From CAYLPJ01 sp964385465 (GTDB lineage Bacteria; Planctomycetota; Phycisphaerae; SM23-33): a stretch of 31,834 nt of DNA. The stretch is from the NCBI GenBank assembly GCA_964385465.1, contig CAYLPJ010000065.1, positions 1-31,834 of the forward strand. Direction: 5' to 3'. The notes below the pieces were generated by a model. The model ran no database searches and was not told the origin of the DNA. It was given only the letters and a program-made list of their open reading frames with translations. The translations under genes were made by a program, and so were the position numbers. Of the stretch, positions 1-7,700 are shown one piece after another; the stretch's first letter is position 1, and each line of letters begins with the position of its first letter.

Positions 1-9
1 GATAAGTCA

Positions 10-18
10 TGCTATAAT
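10..18 (+). promoter_or_regulatory. Orphan extended -10 promoter
   Basis: The sequence TGCTATAAT is a perfect extended -10 (TG, one base, TATAAT). Any -35 would lie outside the window. It points rightwards, but the next gene (xerC) lies on the opposite strand. A short CGCG/CGCG hairpin followed by five Ts (about 49-68) could end a very short transcript. The strength of the -10 is seen; a product is not. It may belong to a gene cut by the window edge or be fortuitous. Confidence 0.35.
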
Positions 19-95
19 AAGGGGTTACCTGGCGCAACTATAAAATGTCGCGCACTTACGCGGTTTTTCTGCGCCCCCCCTCCCGACGCGAGCCT

Positions 96-1058
96 TCAGG
101 AGGCTTCCTTCCCGGCCAGAGGGTGGGCGGCGTCGTAGACCTCCTTGAGACGCCGCGTGGTGAGGTGAGTATAAATCTGAGTGGTAGAAAGGTTTGCGTG
201 GCCAAGCATCTCCTGGACGCTCCGCAGGTCCGCCCCCGCGTTGAGCATGTGCGTCGCAAAACTATGACGCAGCATGTGCGGGCTGACGTGCACGGCTATG
301 CCGCTTTCCCGGAGATACTTGTCGAGTTTGCGGCGGATCGAGCGGGCCGAGATCCGCCCCCCGAAGCGGTTGACGAACAGCGCCCCGCCGGGACGCCGGC
401 CCGCCCCGGACCGCATGTCCAGGTACGCCGCGATGGCCTCCACCGCCTTGCCGCCCAGCGGCACCAGCCGCTCCTTCCGCCCCTTGCCGCGGATGCGCAG
501 CGCCTCGGCGAACTCGTCGAGGTCCTCGATGTTCAGCGAGACCAGCTCACCGATCCGCAGCCCCGCCGAGTAGATCGTCTCGAGGATGGCCTTGTCCCGC
601 GCGCCCAGCAGCGTGGAGGTGTCCGGGGCGGCCAGGAGGGCGTCGACCTGCTCGATGTCCAGGCATTTGGGCAGCCGGCGGGTCTGCCTCGGCGTGCGGA
701 CAACGCTGACCGGCGAGGCGTCCACCGCGCCGATCCGCACCAGAAATCGATAGAAACTACGCAAGGAAGCAAGCTTACGGGCGACCGTCGCGCGGGAGTA
801 GCCGCTGTTGCGCATCATTGCCAGGTAGCCGCGAATGTCCATCGGGCGGGCGGCGAGGATGGCCCGGCGGAGTCGGCCGGGCTGGAGATCGTCGGCGGGT
901 GGCAGGTCGTCGGCCGTCAGCTCGCCGTCCGGTTCGGCGGCGAGATAGCGGCAGAACTGGAGGAGGTCCGCGGCGTAGGAGCGGATGGTGTGGGCCGAGA
1001 AATTCCGCTCGGCGTCGAGGTGGTCGAGGAACCTCTGGAGGACGGGGAGTTGTGTCAT
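96..1058 (-). CDS. xerC: Tyrosine recombinase XerC/XerD family
   Basis: A 320-residue site-specific recombinase, the usual length for XerC/XerD, which resolve chromosome dimers at dif. Residues 1-110 form the SAM-like core-binding domain. The catalytic domain (about 130-310) keeps the whole active site: R168 (in SAGLRIGE), K192 (in RGKGRKER), H261 and R264 (HMLRHSF), H287 (GHANLSTT) and the nucleophile Y296 (TQIYTHL). The start has an upstream AGGGAAGG ribosome site. It lies 55 bases downstream of a small unknown gene on the same strand and is probably co-transcribed with it. No integrated element or attachment site is visible nearby, so a housekeeping role is more likely than an integrase. 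XerC cannot be separated from XerD from this sequence alone. Confidence 0.93.
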   Translation of the reverse strand: MTQLPVLQRFLDHLDAERNFSAHTIRSYAADLLQFCRYLAAEPDGELTADDLPPADDLQPGRLRRAILAARPMDIRGYLAMMRNSGYSRATVARKLASLRSFYRFLVRIGAVDASPVSVVRTPRQTRRLPKCLDIEQVDALLAAPDTSTLLGARDKAILETIYSAGLRIGELVSLNIEDLDEFAEALRIRGKGRKERLVPLGGKAVEAIAAYLDMRSGAGRRPGGALFVNRFGGRISARSIRRKLDKYLRESGIAVHVSPHMLRHSFATHMLNAGADLRSVQEMLGHANLSTTQIYTHLTTRRLKEVYDAAHPLAGKEAS

Positions 1059-1113
1059 GGCCTTCCCTGGCCGGCGCAGCCGGTGGCATGGTCCTCGCCG
1101 CCGGCGGGCGCTG

Positions 1114-1347
1114 CTACAGTGCTCCGGCGTCGCTGGCCTCGGTGGGCCTGAGGGCGTCGGCGCAGTCCGCCGCGGCGTGCTGGGTCACCTGAAAGCTCAG
1201 GGTGGCGGCGTCCAGCCAGTCCAGCGGGGTAGCGGGGTCTTCGGCCAGTTCCATGACGGCGTCGACGATGTCGTCTTCCCAGCCGGGTGCATATCGGAAG
1301 ACGTACTGGTGTCCGCCTTTGCTCAATGTCAGCGTTCGCTTGGTCAT
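1114..1347 (-). CDS. Small conserved-looking unknown protein upstream of xerC
   Basis: A 77-residue protein that I do not recognise. It begins MTKRTLTLSKGGHQYVF, continues through an acidic stretch (GWEDDIVDAVMELAED, residues 22-37) and ends in an Ala-rich tail. It has no signal peptide or membrane helix and is probably cytoplasmic. An AGGTG ribosome site lies about 7 bases before the ATG. Its position directly upstream of xerC on the same strand suggests co-transcription. The balanced N-terminal composition and the ribosome site support a real gene; function is unknown. Confidence 0.6.
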   Translation of the reverse strand: MTKRTLTLSKGGHQYVFRYAPGWEDDIVDAVMELAEDPATPLDWLDAATLSFQVTQHAAADCADALRPTEASDAGAL

Positions 1348-1488
1348 ACAAACACCTGTAGGTTCGAACGGAGCCGTCGCCGGCCAGGCCGGCAGGGCCC
1401 ACGGGCCTCCTTAGGGTTATCGGACGGATGGCGGCAAATCTGGAGGATTTGTCAGCCGCGCCGCCCCACTCGACTCCCGCGGTGGTTA

Positions 1489-1497
1489 TGGTATACT
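1489..1497 (+). promoter_or_regulatory. Extended -10 promoter for tatC
   Basis: TGGTATACT is an extended -10 (TG, one base, TATACT). I see no good -35 at 16-18 bases upstream, which is acceptable for extended -10 promoters. Transcription would begin near 1504, 29 bases before the tatC ATG at 1533. This argues against the two in-frame upstream ATGs at 1428 and 1488. Confidence 0.5.
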
Positions 1498-1532
1498 TCA
1501 ACGGAAGTTACGCAGCGGAGACGCCACGCTCG

Positions 1533-2864
1533 ATGAGCCAGCCCCCTCATGACAATACCCCGAGCGACCCGGACGCCCCTCGGGACGATTCCGACGCTCC
1601 CAAATCCCCGCGCGACGAGGCCGCCAGCGACCCGCGAGGGGACTCGGCGGATGCGCCCGAACGGGCCGGGGACGAAGCCCCGGCCGCACAGGGACCTCGC
1701 GACGACGCGTCCGGCGGGCCCGCCGACCCCGCCACCGGGGCCGAGGAACTCGAGTCTGCCGATGCCTCGGGCGAGGACTTGCCGGACCCGGCATCACCGG
1801 GCGAGGAGCCGTCCGACGAGGACGCAGCCGGCGAGCAGCGGGCCGGGGACGACTACGCCCTTGCCGAGACCGGCGACGCCGAGGACCAGTTCGACGAGAC
1901 CTACCCCGGCTACGACGAGGCCGAGTACGACTACGGCGACGAGGACTGGCAGGACGAGCAGTTCGACGGCGAGCACGAAGACGAGTGGGACGACGAGTGG
2001 GAAGACTACGAGGACTACGAATACGACGAATACGAGGAGGAGGACTGGGAGGACTTCGAGGAGGAAGAGGAAGAGGACGACGGCCAGGAGAAGATGACGC
2101 TGATCGAGCACCTCGAGGAGCTCCGCAAGCGGCTGATCCTCGCCGCGTTGGGCCTGGCGGGCGGGGTCGCCGTAGCCCTGGCGCTGAGCCCGAAGATCAT
2201 CGCCATCCTCAGCGCGCCGCTGAAGGACGTCACCACCGGCGACAGCGGGCTGATCACCACGGCCGTCGTGGACCCCTTCTCCATGTACCTCCGCATCTCC
2301 CTGTACATCGGGATCATCATCGCCTCGCCATGGCTGTTCACGCAGGCCTGGCTGTTCATCGCCGCGGGGCTGTACGAGGAGGAAAAGCGCTACGTGCGAT
2401 GGGCCGTGCCCTTCTCGGCCGCACTGTTCATCGGCGGGGCCCTGTTCTTCCTGCTGGTGGTCTCCCACCCGATCCTGAAGTTCTTCCACTACTTCTCGAC
2501 CCAGGTCATGGGCGTGAAGTTCATGATCACGCTGAAGAACCACATCACGTTCATGACGAACATGATGATCGTCTTCGGGCTGTGCTTCCAGACGCCGATC
2601 GCGGTGCTGCTGCTGGCGAAGATGGGGCTGGTGACCGTCCACACGCTGCACAAGTACCGCCGTTACGTGATCGTGGTGATGTTCATCGTGGCGGCGTTCT
2701 GCACGTCTCCCAGCCCGCTGGACCAGGCGGCCCTGGCCTTGCCGATGTGGCTGCTGTACGAGTTGGGCGTGATCATGGCGTACTTCATGGTCGAGCGCCC
2801 GCGTCGGCGGGAAGAGGCGGCCTACCAGGCGCAACTGGCGGCGGAGGAGCAGGAGCGGGCATGA
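1533..2864 (+). CDS. tatC: Sec-independent translocase TatC with giant acidic N-terminal arm
   Basis: 443 residues, against roughly 250 for typical TatC, the twin-arginine signal receptor of the inner membrane. The TatC core starts near residue 188 (MTLIEHLEELRKRL) and has six hydrophobic segments. It includes the family-typical FGLCFQTP motif near residue 348, where some homologues have Glu in place of Gln, and a CTSPSPLDQ loop. Residues 1-186 are extra: first Pro/Asp/Ala-rich, then residues 121-183 with no Lys or Arg at all and dense Asp/Glu interrupted by Trp, Tyr and Phe. Since TatC has its N-terminus in the cytoplasm, this arm should face the cytoplasm. The start at 1533 is chosen because it lies just downstream of the extended -10; a GGAG sits 12 bases before it. 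tatA is convergent, 174 bases away. Confidence 0.93.
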   Translation: MSQPPHDNTPSDPDAPRDDSDAPKSPRDEAASDPRGDSADAPERAGDEAPAAQGPRDDASGGPADPATGAEELESADASGEDLPDPASPGEEPSDEDAAGEQRAGDDYALAETGDAEDQFDETYPGYDEAEYDYGDEDWQDEQFDGEHEDEWDDEWEDYEDYEYDEYEEEDWEDFEEEEEEDDGQEKMTLIEHLEELRKRLILAALGLAGGVAVALALSPKIIAILSAPLKDVTTGDSGLITTAVVDPFSMYLRISLYIGIIIASPWLFTQAWLFIAAGLYEEEKRYVRWAVPFSAALFIGGALFFLLVVSHPILKFFHYFSTQVMGVKFMITLKNHITFMTNMMIVFGLCFQTPIAVLLLAKMGLVTVHTLHKYRRYVIVVMFIVAAFCTSPSPLDQAALALPMWLLYELGVIMAYFMVERPRRREEAAYQAQLAAEEQERA

Positions 2865-2976
2865 GGCGCCCGCGGGGCGCTGTTGGCGGCTGCGAAGCGG
2901 CGCGGCTCCCGCGATCGGTGGGCGGAGATGGGCAGCGGCGCCGGGGGGGGGTGCCGGGGAGAGGCTTCGCGCAGCG

Positions 2977-3014
2977 AACCGGCCCCGAGGCGTCTGCCGC
3001 CGCCGGGGCCGGTT
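2977..3014. terminator. Stem-loop between convergent tatC and tatA
   Basis: AACCGGCCCC (2977-2986) and GGGGCCGGTT (3005-3014) form a perfect 10-bp stem with an 18-base loop, midway between two convergent stop codons. There is no clear U-tract on either side. It could be a bidirectional terminator or a transcript-end stabiliser; the stem is seen, the role is inferred. Confidence 0.5.
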
Positions 3015-3038
3015 GAAGTCCGTTCGGTAGACCGCCGC

Positions 3039-3395
3039 TCAGGCCTTCTCGGCCTCGGCGTCGGCAGGGCCTTCCTCGGCCTGCTCGCCCGATTCGGCGA
3101 GATGCTCGTCCTCGTCCTCGGCGGGCTTCTTCTTGCGACGCTTCTTCTTCCGCGGCTTGGGCTCTTCGTCCTCTTCCTCGTTGACCGCCTCCTCGAAGTC
3201 CTCACGGACGCCCCGGATCTCCCGCTTGAACTCGCGCATTCCCCGGCCAATGCCGCGGGCGAGTTCGGGGATCTTCCGACCGCCGAAGAGGATCAGGACG
3301 ATCACGACGATGACGAGGATTTCCTGCCATCCCACGGACCACCCGATGAACGGCATGGCGAGGATGTCCGCGGCAACACTGGTGACGGTGAGCAT
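3039..3395 (-). CDS. tatA: Sec-independent translocase TatA/TatB-type pore subunit with basic tail
   Basis: 118 residues. The ATG at 3395 has an AGGAG site 6 bases upstream; in-frame codons further upstream lack one. An unusual N-terminal segment of about 20 residues precedes the single membrane helix (about 23-38). Next come the family FG motif (LILFGGRKIPELARGIG, residues 34-50) and an amphipathic helix (about 40-70). The C-terminal tail is strongly patterned: acidic 73-78, then a basic run at 80-90 in which ten of eleven residues are Lys or Arg, then acidic 92-118. TatA oligomerises to let folded twin-arginine proteins across the membrane, with its tail in the cytoplasm. The hinge favours TatA over TatB. 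It is convergent with tatC. Confidence 0.92.
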   Translation of the reverse strand: MLTVTSVAADILAMPFIGWSVGWQEILVIVVIVLILFGGRKIPELARGIGRGMREFKREIRGVREDFEEAVNEEEDEEPKPRKKKRRKKKPAEDEDEHLAESGEQAEEGPADAEAEKA

Positions 3396-3571
3396 AGCAC
3401 ACTCCTGCGGCTGCGCGGCCGAGGGGGCTTCCGGCTGTCGGGATGAACCGGCCGCGCTGTGAATCGTGGCACGCGCCAACTGCCAGGGCGTGCCCGGCCC
3501 TGTTTCTGCGCCGTTCCCGCCTTCGCGGGATATCGCACCGTCCGGGCTGACGTCTGCTTTCCGGTATCCGG

Positions 3572-3600
3572 AGTGTATCCGCTGGCGCCGCGGCGGTCAA
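3572..3600 (-). promoter_or_regulatory. Sigma70-type promoter for tatA
   Basis: On the minus strand TTGACC (3595-3600), a 17-base spacer and TACACT (3572-3577) give a strong match to the -35/-10 consensus. Transcription would start near 3565, leaving a leader of about 170 bases before the tatA ATG. Confidence 0.55.
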
Positions 3601-3669
3601 TGGCATTCCACGCCGCTCTCGAAGTGGCCCCCGACAAGACCGAATCGTACGGTTCCCTCGGAGAGATGC

Positions 3670-3694
3670 CGGGCGGGCCCGCTCAACCCGCCCG
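3670..3694. terminator. GC-rich hairpin between efflux operon and tatA
   Basis: CGGGCGGG (3670-3677) pairs with CCCGCCCG (3687-3694) across a 9-base loop. It lies upstream of the tatA promoter and downstream of the efflux operon on the same strand. No U-tract follows, so intrinsic termination is uncertain. Confidence 0.35.
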
Positions 3695-3732
3695 AAGGCC
3701 CTTCGCCTGACGGTGTGGCAGACCGTACACTG

Positions 3733-3777
3733 GGCACAGCCCTCGCGGCCCCCCTGCTCGGCTGCGGGGGCTGTGCC
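3733..3777 (-). terminator. Stem-loop after the metal-efflux operon
   Basis: GGCACAGCCC (3733-3742) and GGGCTGTGCC (3768-3777) form a perfect 10-bp stem with a 25-base GC-rich loop, about 40 bases past the stop codon of the last efflux-operon gene. There is no U-run, but the position fits an operon end. Confidence 0.45.
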
Positions 3778-3816
3778 GTATCTGCCAGGCGCCCGCCCCC
3801 GCCGCCGGCAGGCGTG

Positions 3817-4677
3817 TCAGCGCTTGAGCTCCGTCTGCCCGGTGCGGGAGATCGGCAGGCTCATGGGACCGAACGGGGTGGACAAGTCCATGCTGCCGTT
3901 CAGCTTGTACTCCGCGCCTCCGCCGGTCAGCACCTGGAACGCCGCCATCCCGAGCTTCCGAGGCGACAGCGAAATGGGGATCTCGACGACGCCCTCGCCC
4001 CCCCCGGCCGCGAAGGAGACCGGCCTGGCGATGCTGCTGCGGGCGACCTCCGTCCCGCCGAGGCTCAGGCCGTAGGCCATCTTCGCCAGCTCGGCCGCCC
4101 ACTCGTTGGTGTTCACCACGCGGAGCTTGACGATCCCGTCGGCGGAATCGAGCGTCAGCTTGTCCCACGTGATCTGCTCGACGGCGACCTTCGGCGGCGC
4201 GGGCACGGGCAGGGAGCCCTCCTTGCTCATCGGCAGGCGGAGCGTCCCGGCGGCGGGGGCGTCCACGCTGAGCCCGAGATCGGCCTTGTAGGGCACGACC
4301 GAGCCGAGCTTAACGCCCTCGAGGGCGGCGAGGAGGTCGCCGAAGACGATCCTGGCCGGCAGGGCGACGGTGCGCTTGCCCATCGCCGGGACGGTGCCCT
4401 GAAGGGGCGCCTCGCCGGAGAGGAAGCTCTTGCCCCGGCTGGCCAGGCCGTAATCGACGTTCGCCAGCGGCAGCGGCACGGAGTAGGGGTTGGTCACCTC
4501 GACGTCGAAGCGGAGCGTGGCGTCCTGGAGGTTGATGTCGTCGAGGCCCACGCCGGCCAGCCGCGCCGAGGGCCTGGCCAGGCCCAGCGCGTCGAGGGCG
4601 CTGCACCCTCCGGCGGCGCCGAGGGCGGCGGCGAGGAGCAGTCCGAGTCCGACCCGAGCGATGCACGTCCGTGCCAT
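3817..4677 (-). CDS. LEA14-like lipoprotein with two WHy domains
   Basis: 286 residues from the ATG at 4677, which has GGGAGA about 6 bases upstream. Residues 1-24 are a signal peptide ending at C25 (AAGGC), so it is probably lipidated. Two similar segments follow: about 45-138 and 166-275. Each begins with a short beta-rich block and a V-x-N-x-N/T-P-like turn (DVEVTNPYSVPLP; LRVVNTNEWAAEL), characteristic of the WHy/LEA_2 fold, and the second looks like a duplication of the first. WHy proteins are linked to desiccation and stress protection, but no reaction is known. It is the last gene of the efflux operon, 57 bases after the pump gene, suggesting an envelope role alongside metal export; that is inference. 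Confidence 0.78.
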   Translation of the reverse strand: MARTCIARVGLGLLLAAALGAAGGCSALDALGLARPSARLAGVGLDDINLQDATLRFDVEVTNPYSVPLPLANVDYGLASRGKSFLSGEAPLQGTVPAMGKRTVALPARIVFGDLLAALEGVKLGSVVPYKADLGLSVDAPAAGTLRLPMSKEGSLPVPAPPKVAVEQITWDKLTLDSADGIVKLRVVNTNEWAAELAKMAYGLSLGGTEVARSSIARPVSFAAGGGEGVVEIPISLSPRKLGMAAFQVLTGGGAEYKLNGSMDLSTPFGPMSLPISRTGQTELKR

Positions 4678-4734
4678 GGCGATTCTCCCGTGTTCGAGGT
4701 CCGCGGCATTGTACGGCAAGCGGGTGCGAGCGTG

Positions 4735-7700
4735 TTACTCTTTCGCGGCTCGCTCACGGAGCATGCAGTACAGAACGGGGACGACGAGCATGGTCAGCAC
4801 CTCCACCGCCATGCCGCCGAAGGATGGGATCGCCATCGGGATCATGATGTCGCTGCCCCGGCCCGTGCTGGTCAGCACCGGCAGCAGCGCCAGCAGCGTC
4901 GTGGCCGTGGTCATCAGGCAGGGCCGTACGCGTCGGGTCCCGGCCGCCACCACCGCCCGGCGGATGTCCGCGGTGCGTTCGGGGCGGCGCCGACGGAAGC
5001 TCTGCTCCAGGTAGGTGGCCATGACGACCCCGTCGTCGGTGGCAATGCCGAACAGCGCCAGGAACCCGACCCACACGGCCACGGAGAGGTTGATCGGGCG
5101 GAGTTGGAAGACGTCGCGCAGCGAGCGTCCGAGCACGTCGACGTCGAGGAACTCCGGTCGCCCGTAGAGCCAGATCAGGAGGAAACCCCCGGAGAAGGCG
5201 ACGATCACGCCGAGGAAGACGATGGCGGTATTGAGCACGGACTGGAACTGGAGGTAGAGCAGCAGGAAGATGATCAGCCCCGCGACGGGGAGGATGAACG
5301 CGAGGGTCCGCGAGGCGCGGACTTCGGCCTCCCAGGCGCCGGCGAATTCGTAGCCCACGCCGCCGGGCAGAACCAGGCGCCCGTCGGCGACGCGTCGGGC
5401 CAGGCCTTCCCTCGCCGCGCGAACGACCTCGACCTCGGCGAGTCCCTCCCGGCCGCCGAAGGTCACGTAGCCGACCTTGAAGGTGTTTTCGCTGCGGATC
5501 ATCTGCGGACCGCGGACGTACCGGACGTCCACGAGTTCGCCCAGCGGCACCTGGGGGCCGCGGGGCGTGGGCACGAGGACGCGTCGCATGGCCTCGATCT
5601 CGTCGCGGAGCTCGCGCTGGTACTGGACGCGCACGGCGGTGCGCTGTCGCCCCTCGACGGTGTAGGTGACGATCCGCCCGCCCACGGCGGCCTGGACGGT
5701 CCGCAGCACGCCGGCCGCCCGAAGGCCATGCTGCTGGAGCCGCCGCTGCGCCTCGGGCTCGTGGACGTCCATGACCAGGTACGGCTTGCCCACGATCCGC
5801 TCGGCGTTGACCGTGCCCGGCTGGACGACGTCGGTCATCTCGCGGAGGGCGGCCTCGATGGCGATGCCCGCGGCCTCGATATCCTCGAGGTCCTCCCCGC
5901 GGATCTTCACGCCCATCTTCGCGGTCATCCCCGTCTGGAGCATCACCAGGCGGGTCTCGATCGGCTGGAGCTTCGGCGCCGACGTGCTGCCGGGGAACCG
6001 ACCGGCCCGGACGATCTCCTGCCAGATGTCGTCCGGCGAGCGGATGTGATCCCGCCACTGCCGCACGCGCCGCCCGTTGGGGTCCGTGCGGTACTCCGGG
6101 CGGTAGGCGATCACCGTCTCGATCATCGACAGCGGCGCCGGGTCCAGGGCCGAGTCCACCCGTCCGATCTTCCCGACAACGGTCTCGACTTCCGGGATGG
6201 CCGCGAACGCCCGGTCCTGGTGGCTGAGCACGTCGAGGGCCTCGGCGATCGAGCCGTGCACGCTGATCGTGGGCATCCAGAGGAACGAGCCCTCGTCCAG
6301 GCGGGGCATGAACTCCCGCCCGAGGCCCGGGAAGGCGTCCGTCCCGCCCGCCCAGAAGCGGCTGCGCTTCAGCCGGTCGCCGAGCCCGACAGCCTCGGCG
6401 GCGCCGCGGACCGGGGCGAAGACCGTCGCGAAGCCCAGCCAGACCGCCAGCGCGAGCACCACCAGCACGGCCGGGAGGCTCAGGAACAGCGCCTTGTGCC
6501 GCAGGCACCAGGCCAGGATCCACGGGTAGCCCCATTGGAAGAGGCGGAAGAGGATCAGCAGCGAGGCGACGAGCCCGCCGACGAAGACCGTGTTGCGCAC
6601 GACCCCGCGCCGGGGCCCCAGCGGTTCCCACAGCCGGGTCAGCAGCAGCCCGACGCCCGCGACGAGCACGGCGTAGGCCACCCAGCGCATCGCGCGTCGC
6701 AGCCGGTCGGGGCGTCGGCTGCGGCGGAAGATCAACTGCGCCGCCGGGGGCAGCACCAGCAAGGCCACCAGCACCGAGGCGATCAGGGCGAAGGTCTTGG
6801 TGAACGCCAGCGGGCGGAAGAGCTTGCCCTCCTGCCCGACCATGGTGAACACGGGCAGGAAGCTGACGACGGTGGTGGCCACGGCGGTGAGCACGGCCCC
6901 GCCGACCTCGCTGGCCGCGCGGTGGACGACCTCCAGGCGGGGCACGTCGGGCGGCGCGGCGTCCAGTTCCCGCAGGATGCTCTCGCAGAGCACGATGCCC
7001 ATGTCCACGATCGTGCCGATGGCGATGGCGATCCCCGAGAGGGCGACGATGTTGGCGTCGACGTCGAAGAGGCGCATGGCGATGAAGCAGATCAGCACCG
7101 CCAGCGGCAGCATCGAGCCGATCAGCAGGCTGCCGCGAAGGTGAGCGACCATGACGATCACCACCAGCAGCGTCACCAGCACCTCCAGCGTCAGGGCGTC
7201 TTCCAGCGTGCCCAGCGTCTCGTCGATCAGTTTCGTGCGGTCGTAGAAAGGCACGAGCGTCAGCCGGCTGACCGTCGCCCAGCCGGGGCGGTCGTCCGGG
7301 TCGACCGCGGTCAGGTGGTCCAGCCAGGCGCGCTGGTCGATCCGCCCGTCGCGGTAGGCCTCGAAGCCCCGGGCGCGGGCGTAGGCGACCACGTCGTCGC
7401 GCTCCGCGCGGGCGAAGTCGATGAGCACCTTGCGGGGCAGGGACGGCTCGAGCTCGGCCACGGCCCGGCGGACGCCCTGGATGACCCGCATCGGGTTGGC
7501 CCCGTGACGGGCGACCACCACGCCCCCGACGGCCTCGACCCCCCGGCGGTCCAGCGCCCCCCGCCGCCTGGCCGGGCCCAGGGTGACCGACGCGATCTGC
7601 CGCAAAAGCACCGGCGCCCCGCCGTCGGCGCCGGGGGCCACGACGGCGCCCTCGAGGTCCTCGATGCGCTTCAGCAGGCCCACGCCGCGGACGAAGTACT

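Larger units (their letters stand above)
3396..3816. other. Intergenic region between tatA and the metal-efflux operon
   Basis: 421 bases without a convincing gene. It holds the tatA leader and promoter and two GC-rich hairpins that lie downstream of the efflux operon (annotated separately). The leader from the predicted tatA start site to its ATG is about 170 bases; I recognise no riboswitch in it. In-frame extensions of neighbouring reading frames here lack ribosome sites. Confidence 0.5.

Noticed and set aside
1361..1371. GGTTCGAACGG resembling a tRNA T-loop
   Set aside because: No anticodon arm or acceptor stem can be built around it.
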